Assembly (NCBI GenBank): GCA_017403955.1
Contig: JAFRDH010000015.1
Coordinates: 1 to 62,964, forward strand
Direction of reading: 5' to 3'
Source: Mogibacterium sp.
Lineage (GTDB): Bacteria > Bacillota > Clostridia > Peptostreptococcales > Anaerovoracaceae
Length of the DNA stretch: 62,964 nucleotides
Shown here: piece after piece, positions 53,092 through 62,688 of the stretch
Layout: each line of letters opens with the position of its first letter
How positions within the stretch are numbered: position 1 is the first letter of the stretch
The notes under the pieces: model-generated
Database searches by the model: none
Seen by the model: only the letters and a program-made list of their open reading frames with translations
Told to the model about the DNA's origin: nothing
Position numbers and translations under genes: made by a program

Positions 53092-54387
53092 ATGCAAAAA
53101 GTATATACAAAAATAGAATCCATAGTCGGTAACGTTGTTACCGTGCGTGCGCCGGGCGTAAAGAACGGTGACCTTGCACTGGTAGGCGACAGTTACGCGA
53201 ACGTAATCAAACTGGACAAGGATATCGTATCCCTCCAGGTATTCGCAGGAGCTCAGGGCGTCAGCACAACTGACCCTGTACGTTTCCTCGGAAGACCTAT
53301 GATGGTTTCATTCTCTGATCATCTGCTCGGACGTATTTTCGACGGCGCAGGCGTACCAAGAGACAATGGTCCTGCTCTTACAGAGAACATGATCCCTATC
53401 GGTGGTCCTTCATTCAACCCGGCAAAGCGTATTCTTCCTAAGAAGATGGTACGTACCGGTATCCCGATGATCGATGTATTCAATACACTGGTAGAGAGCC
53501 AGAAGCTCCCTATCTTCTCCATCTCCGGTGAGCCTTACAACCAGCTGCTCTCGAGAATCGCGATGCAGGCTGAAGTAGACATCATCATCCTCGGCGGAAT
53601 GGGTCTTAAGTACGATGACTACATGGAATTCCGTGACACCCTCGAAAAGGGCGGTGCTATGAGCCATACTGTAATGTTCATCCATACAGCTGCTGACCCT
53701 ATCGTAGAGTGCACACTGGTACCTGATATGGCACTGGCTGTTGCTGAACAGTTCGCTCTGACAGGTAAGAGAGTACTCGTACTGCTGACAGATATGACCA
53801 ACTTCGCAGACGCTCAGAAGGAAATGGCGATCACTATGGAACAGGTACCGTCGAACCGTGGTTATCCGGGCGATCTGTACAGCTGCCTTGCTTCGCGTTA
53901 TGAAAAGGCCGTAGATATCGAAGGCGCCGGATCCATCACGATCCTCGGTGTAACAACAATGCCGGGCGATGACGTAACTCATCCGGTACCTGACAACACA
54001 GGATATATTACAGAAGGTCAGTTCTATCTCAAGGGCGGACACATCGAGCCATTCGGTTCACTTTCAAGACTTAAACAGAACGTAAACGGTAAGACCAGAG
54101 ATGACCACCGTGCTCTGATGGACGGTATGATTCGTCTCTACGCTCAGTACAAAGAGAGTCTTGAGAAGAAGTCCATGGGCTTCCTGATGACTGAATGGGA
54201 TGACAAGCTCCTCAAATACGGCGAATTATTCGAAACAAAGATGATGGACCTCAGTGTAAATATTTCGCTGGAAGATGCTCTTGACCTGGGCTGGGATATT
54301 CTCGCTGAGTGCTTCGAGCCTAATGAGACCGGTATGAAGACCAGTCTGATCAGGGAGAGATGGCCGAATAAGGATGCGTTGAATTAA
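53092..54387 (+). CDS. V-type ATP synthase subunit B
   Basis: 431 residues from ATG 53092, nine bases after AGGAGG; a GTG at 53086 is too close to that site. Non-catalytic head subunit: no Walker A, but [52 protein letters not shown] and the C-terminal helical domain are as in V/A-type B subunits. Confidence 0.95.
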   Translation: MQKVYTKIESIVGNVVTVRAPGVKNGDLALVGDSYANVIKLDKDIVSLQVFAGAQGVSTTDPVRFLGRPMMVSFSDHLLGRIFDGAGVPRDNGPALTENMIPIGGPSFNPAKRILPKKMVRTGIPMIDVFNTLVESQKLPIFSISGEPYNQLLSRIAMQAEVDIIILGGMGLKYDDYMEFRDTLEKGGAMSHTVMFIHTAADPIVECTLVPDMALAVAEQFALTGKRVLVLLTDMTNFADAQKEMAITMEQVPSNRGYPGDLYSCLASRYEKAVDIEGAGSITILGVTTMPGDDVTHPVPDNTGYITEGQFYLKGGHIEPFGSLSRLKQNVNGKTRDDHRALMDGMIRLYAQYKESLEKKSMGFLMTEWDDKLLKYGELFETKMMDLSVNISLEDALDLGWDILAECFEPNETGMKTSLIRERWPNKDALN

Positions 54388-54399
54388 AAAGGAGCGGTC

Positions 54400-55008
54400 A
54401 TGGCTATCAAACTAACAAAGAATGAACTGAAGAAGCAGAAGGACAACCTGAAGCAGTTTCAGCGCTATCTTCCGACTTTGCAGCTCAAGAAGCAACAGCT
54501 GCAGTCAGTGATCATGAGGATCCGCGCTGAACTCGAGCAGAAGGAAGCCGAACGCATTCAGATGATTGGTGATTTGGACGATTGGGTAGCTGTATTCGCA
54601 GAAAATGAAATCTTCGACGAGGAAAAGAAATTAGACCAGCTCGTACAGCCGGACAAGGTTATCTGCAAAGATGAGAATATTGCCGGTGTCACGATCCCTT
54701 CCTTCGAAGAGCTGACGTTCAAAGAAATCAATTATGATGTAGACGACTATCCACTTTGGGTCGACACTGCTATCTTTAAACTTCGAGAGATTGCCAGACT
54801 GGACGCTATAGTCACCACACTCCGGAAGCAGACACAGCTTCTGGAAGCAGAACTCCGTACAACTTCACAGCGAGTCAACCTTTTCGAAAAGGTCAAGATT
54901 CCGGAAGCAAAGGAGAATATCCGCGTCATTCAGGTATACCTTGGAGACCAGCAGACTGCGGCAGTAGTTCGCGGTAAGATCTCGAAGAAGAAATTAGTGG
55001 AGGTATAG
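54400..55008 (+). CDS. V-type ATP synthase subunit D
   Basis: 202 residues. Two long coiled-coil helices (KNELKKQKDNLKQFQRYLPTLQLKKQQLQ at the start, and RLDAIVTTLRKQTQLLEAELRTTSQRVNLFEKVKIPEAKENIR towards the end) form the rotating central shaft; the second contains the conserved R-V-N-x-F-E-x-x-x-I-P motif of subunit D. Start follows AAAGGAG. Confidence 0.92.
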   Translation: MAIKLTKNELKKQKDNLKQFQRYLPTLQLKKQQLQSVIMRIRAELEQKEAERIQMIGDLDDWVAVFAENEIFDEEKKLDQLVQPDKVICKDENIAGVTIPSFEELTFKEINYDVDDYPLWVDTAIFKLREIARLDAIVTTLRKQTQLLEAELRTTSQRVNLFEKVKIPEAKENIRVIQVYLGDQQTAAVVRGKISKKKLVEV

Positions 55009-55010
55009 CG

Positions 55011-56834
55011 ATGATTGAAAAAATGAAAATGGTTCACATCGTGACATCTGCCTCCGGTAAAGATGAGATGCTCAAAGGCCTCAGAGAAATAGGCGTTATG
55101 CATCTCGCAGAGAAACAAAGTGCAGATCGTGGGGTGACCGAACGTTTCCAGAACCTGTCAAAAACAGCAATGGCTCTCAAAGACTATGCTGACCCTAAGC
55201 AGGAAGGAAGTAAAGAGATCCTCAGCGATGATGAATTCAACACAATGTTCTCCGGTGTACAGAAAGCACTGGAACGCAAGGTCAGTCTGGGTCAGGAGAT
55301 CAGCACAGCCAAAACAGAGATCGACAGAATCTCTGCATGGGGCGACTTCTCTCCTGCAGATGTCAAAGCACTGAAAGAAGAAGGTTTCGATTTCCACTTC
55401 TACCGTATTGCAGAGAAGGAACTGCAGGCGGCGATCGCTGATGAGAATGTCCGCCTTATCCGTCTCGGTACGATCGACAAACAGAATACAGTAGCAGTTA
55501 TCGGAACACTTCCTCCAGAGATCCAGGCAACAGAGTTTGTACTTCCGGAGAAGAGTATTACACAGCTGCAGCAGGATATCGCTAAGGCAGAACAGGGCAT
55601 TGAGGCTTGTGACGGAGCACTGAAGGCAGCATCTATCTATGATGCCAGCTTTAAAGATCAGCTAGTGAAGGCACAGAATGAAGTGAACTTCTCCGCCGCA
55701 AAAGCGACAACTCAGGGTGATGACGACTTCGTCTGGCTTTCAGGTTATGTTCCTGAAGCAGACATGGATGCCTTCAAGGCAATGGCTGCAGAGAAGAATT
55801 GTGCATGGGCGGCAGAAGACGTAGCGGAGGACGATGACCAGATCCCGACTAAGGTCCGCTACAGCAAGATATCCAAGCTCATTCAGCCGGTATTCGAAAT
55901 TCTCGGCATACTTCCTGGCTACAGGGAACAGGATATCTCGCTCTGGTTCTTATTGTTCTTCACGCTGTTCTTCGCAATGATCATCGGAGACGGTGGATAC
56001 GGAGTGCTGATACTCCTTGGTACAGTTGCTCTTAATGTAAAACAGAAGAAGATCACTAACGTAACTTTCCTTCTGTATGTACTATCGATAGCAACAATTA
56101 TCTGGGGAGCCGTTACCGGAACATGGTTCGGTATGGCAAGTGCGATGAATGTACCATTCCTCAAAGCAATGGTAATTCCTTCTTTCGCAACCTATCCGGA
56201 AGTCTTCGGACTTGAAGCTAGTGTACCTCAGAATATGATCATGAAGTTCTCGTTCACGATAGGCGCGATACAGATGGCACTCGGATCAATTCTTTCGATC
56301 AAGAAGAAACTCGGAGAGAAAGATCTTTCGTGGGTTGCTGACGTCGGCTGGACGATCGCAGTAATCGCGATGTATCTGCTGTCACTGTTCCTGGTTATCC
56401 ATGAGAACATCAACATTAAACCGGTATTTGCGGCAATTGGAGTTGCATTCCTGCTGGTCGTTCTGTTTGGCGGTATGTCACCGGAAAAGACTATCGGGCA
56501 GGGGCTCAAATCAGGACTTGCGGATTCGTTCACAGTATTCCTGAACACAATCAGCTGCTTCGGTAATGTCATGAGTTATATCAGACTGTTCGCAGTCGGC
56601 ATGGCCGGCGTTGCGATTTCACAGAGCTTTAACGGGATTGCTGCCGGTATGCATGGACCGCTGATCATCCTCGGTGTAGTGGTTGTGCTTATTGGACATG
56701 CACTTAACATAATCATGTGTTTCCTGTCAGTAGTAGTACATGGTGTACGTCTGAACGTACTCGAGTTCTCAGGCCAGATCGGTCTTGAGTGGACAGGAAT
56801 CCCTTACGAGCCATTTAAAAAGTTAAATAATTAA
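55011..56834 (+). CDS. V-type ATP synthase subunit I (a-type stator)
   Basis: 607 residues. The N-terminal half is a cytoplasmic coiled-coil domain; from about residue 300 there are seven to eight membrane helices. The conserved core GDGGYGVLILLGTVALNVKQKK and SYIRLFAVGMAGVAISQSF carries the essential Arg (SYIRLF), which works opposite the K-ring carboxylate. Start 2 bp after subunit D stop. Confidence 0.94.
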   Translation: MIEKMKMVHIVTSASGKDEMLKGLREIGVMHLAEKQSADRGVTERFQNLSKTAMALKDYADPKQEGSKEILSDDEFNTMFSGVQKALERKVSLGQEISTAKTEIDRISAWGDFSPADVKALKEEGFDFHFYRIAEKELQAAIADENVRLIRLGTIDKQNTVAVIGTLPPEIQATEFVLPEKSITQLQQDIAKAEQGIEACDGALKAASIYDASFKDQLVKAQNEVNFSAAKATTQGDDDFVWLSGYVPEADMDAFKAMAAEKNCAWAAEDVAEDDDQIPTKVRYSKISKLIQPVFEILGILPGYREQDISLWFLLFFTLFFAMIIGDGGYGVLILLGTVALNVKQKKITNVTFLLYVLSIATIIWGAVTGTWFGMASAMNVPFLKAMVIPSFATYPEVFGLEASVPQNMIMKFSFTIGAIQMALGSILSIKKKLGEKDLSWVADVGWTIAVIAMYLLSLFLVIHENINIKPVFAAIGVAFLLVVLFGGMSPEKTIGQGLKSGLADSFTVFLNTISCFGNVMSYIRLFAVGMAGVAISQSFNGIAAGMHGPLIILGVVVVLIGHALNIIMCFLSVVVHGVRLNVLEFSGQIGLEWTGIPYEPFKKLNN

Positions 56835-56850
56835 GAAAAGGAGAATTGAT

Positions 56851-57279
56851 ATGAATCTTGCATTTCTTGGTATGGCTGCGGCCCTTGGTTTATCTGCTGC
56901 TGGTTCTGCATTCGGCGCTGGTTTTGCCGGAATGTCTTCGGTAGGTGCATGGAAAAAGTGCTACGCAAGTGGCAAGCCTGCTCCGTTCATTATGATCGCG
57001 TTCACAGGTGCTCCGCTTACACAGACAATTTATGGATTCCTTCTGATGAACTTCATCAATGGTGCTAACTGCGATGCAGGTATGGCACTTGGTGTTGGCC
57101 TCTTCGGCGGACTTGCTATCGGACTTTCCGCACTCTTCCAGGGCAGATGTGCAGCTGCTTCTGCTGATGCTCTTGGTGCAACAGGAAAAGGTACTGCTAA
57201 CTACTTCATTGTAATCGGTATCGTTGAGACAGTTGCGCTCTTCACACTCGTATTCAGCTTGCTGCTGCTCAACAGCTAA
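56851..57279 (+). CDS. V-type ATP synthase subunit K (double-hairpin rotor ring)
   Basis: 142 residues with four membrane helices, i.e. two fused hairpins. The ion carboxylate is Glu126 (VIGIVETVALF) in helix 4; the first hairpin has no such Glu but carries Thr57-Gln58 (APLTQTIYG), and helix 3 end has Gln97 (LFQGR). This set (T, Q, Q, E) is the one that binds Na+ in the Enterococcus hirae ring, so sodium coupling is likely (inference). GGAGAA precedes the ATG. Confidence 0.93.
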   Translation: MNLAFLGMAAALGLSAAGSAFGAGFAGMSSVGAWKKCYASGKPAPFIMIAFTGAPLTQTIYGFLLMNFINGANCDAGMALGVGLFGGLAIGLSALFQGRCAAASADALGATGKGTANYFIVIGIVETVALFTLVFSLLLLNS

Positions 57280-57319
57280 TTTAAACCGAAAAGTCTGAGA
57301 GACATAATTTTATAAGTTC

Positions 57320-57350
57320 GGGGGAGTTTCTAAAGAGACTCCCCCTTTTT
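57320..57350 (+). terminator. Terminator of the V-ATPase operon
   Basis: GGGGGAGTTTC pairs with GAGACTCCCCC (11 bp, one G-T) around TAAA, followed by TTTTT. Confidence 0.92.
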
Positions 57351-57400
57351 ACGTAGTGTGTGATAGAATATCGTATATCATTGATGACAGGAGGGGCGCT

Positions 57401-58897
57401 ATGGAAGACATAACAAAGCTTAGGCATGGTAGTGATATACTGGGCATTGCTACCGATGGAGTACCGGGCGAAGATGTTGATTTGACTGAAGAGTATGCCG
57501 GCAGGATAGGTGGCGCGTTCGCTTACTGGCTTGGCTTCAAAGTGAAAAAGAATCCATATGACCTCCATATTTGTATAGGAAATGACCCGAGGACTTCCGC
57601 TGATGAACTCAAAGCAGGGATATCAAAGGGAATTACCATGTTCGGAGGCGCACCATATGATGCAGGGATTGCGACAACACCTGCAATGTTCATGTCAACG
57701 ATTCTGCCGCATTTTGATTTCGATGGGGCGATAATGATCACTGCGAGCCATCTTCCTTACAACAGGAATGGATTCAAATTCTTTACGAAAGAGGGCAGCG
57801 TGGGCAAGGAAGACGTTGCTGAGATACTGAGGCTGGCATCCAGATATATATTCGTAGGTGACTATTATGAAGAGAGACCTGTCAACCTCATGCCGATGTA
57901 TGCAGCTTACATGAGGCAGATGATAAGCCTTGGCCTTAAAGACGTTCCCGGCGTACTCACAGGCATGCACATCATTGTCGATGCAGGTAACGGATCCGCA
58001 GGTTTCTTTGCAAAAGAAGTACTCGAAAAGATGGGCGCTGACATAAGCGGAAGCCTCTTCCTTGAACCGGACGGCAAGTTCCCTAATCACCAGCCCGATC
58101 CGTATAGCAAAGAAGCTTTGGCTGCAATCACCAAGGCAGTAGTCGATAACAAAGCAGATCTCGGTATCGCTTTTGACGGAGACGGTGACAGGGTCGCACT
58201 GATCGGACCGGATGGCAAACTGATCGCAAAAGACGAGCTTATCGCAATTGCGGCTGCGCTTGCAGCAGAAGATTATCCGGGCGGAACTGTTGTGACTGAC
58301 GGTGCGACATCAACAGAACTCCACGATTTCCTTGAGAATGATCTCGGACTCAAGCACTTCAGATACAAAAGGTGCTACAGAAACGTTATCAGCAAAGCGA
58401 AGGAATTATGCGAAGCCGGCGAGAATGCGTTCCTTGCTGTCGAGACATCGGGTCATGCAGCATTTTCAGATAACTATTTCCTCGATGACGGAGCTTTCCT
58501 GGCAGTCCAGGTCATAATCAACGCTGCAAGACTGAAGGCGGAAGGCAAAGACATCACGGCTCTTATTGAAGGCCTCGGAAGACCTGCTGAATCATGGGAA
58601 ATAAGATTCAGACTCAATTCGGAGAACTGTGACGAACTCGGCACTACTATCCTCGAGGATATGAAGACATGGGCACAGGAAACCGATGGACTGGGACTTG
58701 AAGAGCCTGAATATGAGGGCGTCAGAGTCAACTTTGATATTGACGGAAGTAAAGGATGGTTCCTGATGAGAATGGCTATGCATGATGCTGCCCTGCCATT
58801 ATGCATCAAGTCATCTGAAAAGGGTGGTATACGTAAGGTGCTTCCTCTGATAGGAGCTTTCCTGAATCAATACGAAGGCATAGAAATGCCTGAATAA
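57401..58897 (+). CDS. Phosphohexomutase (phosphomannomutase/phosphoglucomutase family)
   Basis: 498 residues, start at ATG 57401 after AGGAGGGG. Active-site serine loop ITASHLPYNRNGFKFF, metal loop FDGDGDRVALIG, sugar-specificity loop AVETSGHAAF and phosphate-binding C-terminal domain are all visible. It interconverts hexose-1-P and hexose-6-P; mannose versus glucose cannot be decided from motifs, although the GHxAF loop is seen in PMM/PGM-type enzymes. It is followed 12 bp later by a sortase B gene. Confidence 0.9.
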   Translation: MEDITKLRHGSDILGIATDGVPGEDVDLTEEYAGRIGGAFAYWLGFKVKKNPYDLHICIGNDPRTSADELKAGISKGITMFGGAPYDAGIATTPAMFMSTILPHFDFDGAIMITASHLPYNRNGFKFFTKEGSVGKEDVAEILRLASRYIFVGDYYEERPVNLMPMYAAYMRQMISLGLKDVPGVLTGMHIIVDAGNGSAGFFAKEVLEKMGADISGSLFLEPDGKFPNHQPDPYSKEALAAITKAVVDNKADLGIAFDGDGDRVALIGPDGKLIAKDELIAIAAALAAEDYPGGTVVTDGATSTELHDFLENDLGLKHFRYKRCYRNVISKAKELCEAGENAFLAVETSGHAAFSDNYFLDDGAFLAVQVIINAARLKAEGKDITALIEGLGRPAESWEIRFRLNSENCDELGTTILEDMKTWAQETDGLGLEEPEYEGVRVNFDIDGSKGWFLMRMAMHDAALPLCIKSSEKGGIRKVLPLIGAFLNQYEGIEMPE

Positions 58898-58909
58898 GGT
58901 GAATAATAA

Positions 58910-59680
58910 ATGCAAACTGATAATAACGAACCTAGAACTAAAAAACCAAAACGCCGCATAAGTAAAGCCAGAAGGATCGCAGAAGATATCATTATTGTTT
59001 GTCTTGCATGCATACTGGTCTACTCTGGCTGGAAAGTGTATTCGATCTCACACGAGTACCGTGTGAATAAAGAAATCTATGACAATATTGCTGATATCGC
59101 TCTCCCGGAAGGATATGACGGAGAGGTAGATTTTGATTCCCTGCGCGAAGTCAATCCGGATATAGTCGGATGGATCTATTACGAAGGGACTAAGATCAAC
59201 TACCCGATAGTCCAGGGCGATGATAATGATTACTATCTCCGTATAGCATTCGACAACACATGGGTCATTTCCGGAACGCTCTTCGTAGACGCTATAACAG
59301 AAGCACCGTTCGAGCAGTTCAATACTATTGTTTACGGCCACCATATGAAAGATGGTTCCATGTTCGGAGACCTGAAGAATCTGAAAGACGAGTCGTATTG
59401 CAAGGAGCATCCCCAGTTCGAACTCATCACTCCGGATCAGAAATATCATCTGAAGATAAGTGCCTTCCTGAATCAGCCGGCAGACAGCAAGATCTATACG
59501 ACGAATTTCCATAGCAAATCCAGCAAGAAGGAATACATAGATCTGATCAAATCACTTGCAATGTACACTACCGATGAGAAGATGACCACTGATTCCAAAC
59601 TTGTTATTCTGAGTACCTGCGCTTATGAGTATCAGAATGCAAGATATATGGTGATCGGTAAGTTGGTACCTTGGGAGTAA
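58910..59680 (+). CDS. Class B sortase
   Basis: 256 residues. A basic N-terminus (KKPKRRISKARR), one signal-anchor helix (about 24-43, EDIIIVCLACILVYSGWKVY), then the sortase barrel with INYPIVQGDDNDYYL, catalytic His in NTIVYGHHMKDGSMFGDL, Cys in LVILSTCAYE and Arg in YQNARYMVIG. Class B enzymes attach proteins with NPxTN-type signals (often haem-uptake proteins) or pilins to the wall. No substrate with a sorting signal is encoded in this window: the GH25 and CotH proteins lack one. Confidence 0.9.
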   Translation: MQTDNNEPRTKKPKRRISKARRIAEDIIIVCLACILVYSGWKVYSISHEYRVNKEIYDNIADIALPEGYDGEVDFDSLREVNPDIVGWIYYEGTKINYPIVQGDDNDYYLRIAFDNTWVISGTLFVDAITEAPFEQFNTIVYGHHMKDGSMFGDLKNLKDESYCKEHPQFELITPDQKYHLKISAFLNQPADSKIYTTNFHSKSSKKEYIDLIKSLAMYTTDEKMTTDSKLVILSTCAYEYQNARYMVIGKLVPWE

Positions 59681-59758
59681 TTAATATTTAATTTTTTAAT
59701 AAGCAGTGGTATAATTATTTCGCTCGCAAAGTAAAAAAGCAGAGAAAGGAATAGAACT

Positions 59759-60307
59759 ATGGAATATAAGATGACTATCGCCGGCCTTGAGAGGCACCTC
59801 CCGCTTTGTAAAGTTACAGACGACCTTTATATTGCAGGATTCATTATGTTCAATGATGTAGAGATCACAGAAGCCTGCGCAACAGAACTTCTCAAGAGCG
59901 CGCCGGAATTTGATGTACTTATTACTGCTGAAAGTAAGGGAATTCCACTCTGCTATGAAATGGCACGCCAGTCAGGCAAGCCATATATCGTTGCTCGTAA
60001 GGGAGCTAAGCTCTACATGCAGGATATCGTCAGAGTACAGGTCAACTCGATCACAACAGATCATGTTCAGACCCTTTGCCTCGGAAGAGATGAAAGAATG
60101 CAGCTTGAAGGCAAGCGCGTACTCATCGTAGACGATGTTATCAGCACAGGCGAATCCATCGCAGCACTCGAACAGCTCGTTGAGACAGTGAAGGGCAATA
60201 TCGTCGGTAAGTTTACCGTACTTGCAGAAGGCGAAGCAGCAGACAGAGATGATATCACATTCCTCGAATATCTGCCTCTCTTCAACGCAGACGGCACACC
60301 ACAATAA
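59759..60307 (+). CDS. Phosphoribosyltransferase (adenine/xanthine PRT-like)
   Basis: 182 residues. The PRPP-binding motif is VLIVDDVISTGESIAALEQLV; upstream VLITAESKGIPLCYEMARQSGKPYIVARKG matches the adenine/xanthine PRT fold. Length and layout fit an Apt/Xpt-like salvage enzyme; the base cannot be named with confidence. AAAGGA precedes the ATG, and a TATAAT at about 59710 is its likely -10. Confidence 0.85.
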   Translation: MEYKMTIAGLERHLPLCKVTDDLYIAGFIMFNDVEITEACATELLKSAPEFDVLITAESKGIPLCYEMARQSGKPYIVARKGAKLYMQDIVRVQVNSITTDHVQTLCLGRDERMQLEGKRVLIVDDVISTGESIAALEQLVETVKGNIVGKFTVLAEGEAADRDDITFLEYLPLFNADGTPQ

Positions 60308-60362
60308 ATAAATATCACTGGCAGCAAAGAACTGCAGCGGGAATCATCATTTAAATACAAAT

Positions 60363-60392
60363 GGCTGTCACACCGGAGTGTGGCAGCTTTTT
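60363..60392 (+). terminator. Terminator after the phosphoribosyltransferase
   Basis: GCTGTCACAC pairs with GTGTGGCAGC (10 bp, one G-T) around CGGA, followed by TTTTT. Confidence 0.9.
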
Positions 60393-60429
60393 CAAATGCC
60401 ATTATTTGGAGATCAACAGGTAAGAGGCA

Positions 60430-60933
60430 TCAGCGCAGGGTGCGCAGGATCATGGTAGATATTATCCCTACGAGTATTCCGGCTGCTATTCCGCTGAACA
60501 GAAGCACCGGAAAATAGAAGAACATCCTGAGGTCTTCGATGAGTGCCGAGGCTACAAGCAACTGCCCAAGATTGTGAAGAACACCTCCGGCCATGCTGAC
60601 ACCAATGACGGAGAACAAGCCGGTCTTCTTAAGGCAGATCATCCCTGCAAGGCTCAATATAGCTCCGGCAAGTGAATAGAACATTCCGAATGCTCCAGTG
60701 AAGAGCAGTCCGGCAATAATGATCCTGATCAGATTAACAGCTGCTGCGTCTTTCCAGCTGAACTTGTAGAGTGCTATGACAGCGACTGTGTTGGCTATGC
60801 CAAGCTTGACTCCCGGAATTCCGGGGCTGTATGGTATAATTGCTTCGACATATGAAAAAATAAGTGCAAGCGAGGCAAGCAGCGCGACGCGGGCAACGAA
60901 CTTGGCCGATGAATTACGAGGTGACTGAGTCAT
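60430..60933 (-). CDS. Gx transporter family / heptaprenyl diphosphate synthase component I-like membrane protein
   Basis: 167 residues from ATG 60933, which follows AGGAGG; an in-frame ATG at 60972 was rejected. Five or six membrane helices with IPYSPGIPGVKLGIANTVAVIALY and SMAGGVLHNLGQLLVA, the signature of the Gx/HepT family. In Clostridia this gene sits with NusG-domain-II and ApbE genes in flavin- or respiration-linked clusters, as here. Its start overlaps the NusG-II gene by 20 bp. Transport of a quinone precursor or other small molecule has been suggested; unproven. Confidence 0.8.
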   Translation of the reverse strand: MTQSPRNSSAKFVARVALLASLALIFSYVEAIIPYSPGIPGVKLGIANTVAVIALYKFSWKDAAAVNLIRIIIAGLLFTGAFGMFYSLAGAILSLAGMICLKKTGLFSVIGVSMAGGVLHNLGQLLVASALIEDLRMFFYFPVLLFSGIAAGILVGIISTMILRTLR

Positions 60934-61333
60934 AGCCGCCTCCTTTCTCCGAGCCGCCTTCGATCCTGACAATCAGCTTGTTCGGAAGGCAGACTATGCT
61001 CTCGCCGGATCGTGAAATATCCTTATGCTTGACACAGACCTGATTCTTGCATGTGGCTTCAGTGACAGAAACTTTACCGCCCTGTATAACGACTGTGTTA
61101 TATTTCGTATATGGATGATCCGGATCGCTTTCGGATTTCGTGCTTCCCGGTGCGGGAACATCGATCGTGCGATCTTCGAAGAGCGAATACTTTGCAAAGA
61201 GTTTTCCGTCAGACCGGATCATCACAGTATCACCGCCTGAATGCGACATACCAATAACTGCCGTCGCGGTGAGACCACAGACGACAAGTATTGCCAACAG
61301 CACAATATCCGCTTTTCGAATATATTTCTTCAT
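60914..61333 (-). CDS. NusG domain II-containing membrane-anchored protein
   Basis: 139 residues. One N-terminal membrane helix (ADIVLLAILVVCGLTATAVIG), then a small beta domain with NTVVIQGGKVSVTEATCKNQVCVKHKDISRSGESIVCLPNKLIVRIEGG, the NusG_II pattern including the C-x4-C pair and third Cys. Despite the name it is extracytoplasmic, not a transcription factor. It precedes the Gx gene and is divergent from the ApbE gene with only 27 bp between start codons. Confidence 0.85.
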   Translation of the reverse strand: MKKYIRKADIVLLAILVVCGLTATAVIGMSHSGGDTVMIRSDGKLFAKYSLFEDRTIDVPAPGSTKSESDPDHPYTKYNTVVIQGGKVSVTEATCKNQVCVKHKDISRSGESIVCLPNKLIVRIEGGSEKGGGYDSVTS

Positions 61334-61360
61334 GAGCAGAATGAAAGGAGTAATCCTGAC

Positions 61361-62446
61361 TTGAATAGAATCAAAAAGTTAACCACATTGATTGTTATAG
61401 TTTTGTTGATTATAACACAAACCGGGTGCGGTAGAGAATCAGATGGAGACGCTGCGGCAGAGCCTGTTACCGGCGAAAACTACTTCCTCGACACTGTTTG
61501 CACTATTTCTATTTATGAGATCAAGGGCGGAGATGGTACACCGGTAAGGGCGGCGGACAATGCAGAGACAGCAAATGCAGCGATTGATGACGCATTCACG
61601 CTTTGCGCAGAACTCGACAAGACGCTCAGCAGGACACAGGAAGTTTCCGAGATCAATACTGTCAACAAAGCCTGCGGGGAATGGACTGAAGTCAGCGACA
61701 GAACGCTGGAAGTCGTCAGTGCCGGGATCTATTATTCTGCTCTTTCCGGAGGAGACTTCGATATTACGATCGGAGGTGTTACTGATCTGTGGGATTTTCA
61801 TGCAGATCCGGAGAATGCGAAGGTTCCTGATCCGGATGCGCTCGCAGAGGCAGTCAAGCACGTGAACTATAATAATATTGAGATAAATGGCAATAAATTA
61901 CGAATTATTGACCCTGATACACGCATAGATCTCGGCGGGATCGCCAAAGGATACATCGGTGACCGTATGACGGAAGTCCTGGAGTCGGATGGCGTCACCT
62001 CCGGAATAATCAATCTGGGCGGGAATGTAATTTGTATAGGTGCTAAGGATAATAGTGCTGAAGGTGATGACGGAGCATTTGTGATAGGCGTTGAGACACC
62101 ATATTCAGACCGCTCGGAAATCGTCGGTAAGATCAATGCGCGCGACATGACTCTTGTCACATCCGGAGTGTATGAAAGACAGATAACTGTTGATGGTAAA
62201 GTGTATCACCATATTCTGAGCACCAAGACCGGCTATTCCGCTGACACAGATCTTGATTCAGTCACGCTCACTGCGGCAAAGGGTCAGTCCGCTGATGTGG
62301 ACGCACTCAGCACAATTTGCCTGATCAAAGGATCCTCTGCAGCAAAGGAACTCATTGAGAATACCCCGGGTGTAGAAGCTGTATTCGTCCTGCATGACGG
62401 GACTATAGATATGACATCCGGAATGGAATTCGAGACGATACAGTAA
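61361..62446 (+). CDS. apbE: FAD:protein FMN transferase (ApbE-like lipoprotein)
   Basis: 361 residues starting at TTG 61361, ten bases after AAAGGAG; this start begins a lipoprotein signal (lipobox IITQTGC), whereas longer versions would hide it. ApbE motifs: YFLDTVCTISIY, LSRTQEVSEINTVNKACG, GGDFDITIGGVTDLW, DLGGIAKGYIGDRM and GIINLGGNVICIG, plus a metal-site Asp/Thr region near the end (GQSADVDALSTICLI). The enzyme attaches FMN covalently to Thr of flavoproteins such as RnfG/NqrC outside the cytoplasm, using FAD. Confidence 0.92.
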   Translation: MNRIKKLTTLIVIVLLIITQTGCGRESDGDAAAEPVTGENYFLDTVCTISIYEIKGGDGTPVRAADNAETANAAIDDAFTLCAELDKTLSRTQEVSEINTVNKACGEWTEVSDRTLEVVSAGIYYSALSGGDFDITIGGVTDLWDFHADPENAKVPDPDALAEAVKHVNYNNIEINGNKLRIIDPDTRIDLGGIAKGYIGDRMTEVLESDGVTSGIINLGGNVICIGAKDNSAEGDDGAFVIGVETPYSDRSEIVGKINARDMTLVTSGVYERQITVDGKVYHHILSTKTGYSADTDLDSVTLTAAKGQSADVDALSTICLIKGSSAAKELIENTPGVEAVFVLHDGTIDMTSGMEFETIQ

Positions 62447-62488
62447 AGAAACCGGCATTTTGAATATTCTGAGGAACATTGGAAATTC

Positions 62489-62517
62489 TTGACACGAACT
62501 CCAAGTTGTTGTATATT
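62489..62517 (+). promoter_or_regulatory. Consensus promoter for tRNA-Thr
   Basis: TTGACA (62489-62494), 17-bp spacer, TATATT (62512-62517), ending 13 bp before the tRNA. Confidence 0.88.
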
Positions 62518-62530
62518 CTTAGTGCTATGC

Positions 62531-62607
<77 letters not shown>

Positions 62608-62622
62608 GCGAAACCCGCATTA

Positions 62623-62652
62623 GGGACAGGGACGCTTGTCCCTATAATTTTT
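62623..62652 (+). terminator. Hairpin with T-run between tRNA-Thr and tuf
   Basis: AGGGACA/TGTCCCT around GGGACGCT, then ATAATTTTTT. It can end the tRNA transcript; part of the tuf message may read through. Confidence 0.75.
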
Positions 62653-62688
62653 TCAATAATAACGTTATTTGTTGAAGGAGGAAGTTAA

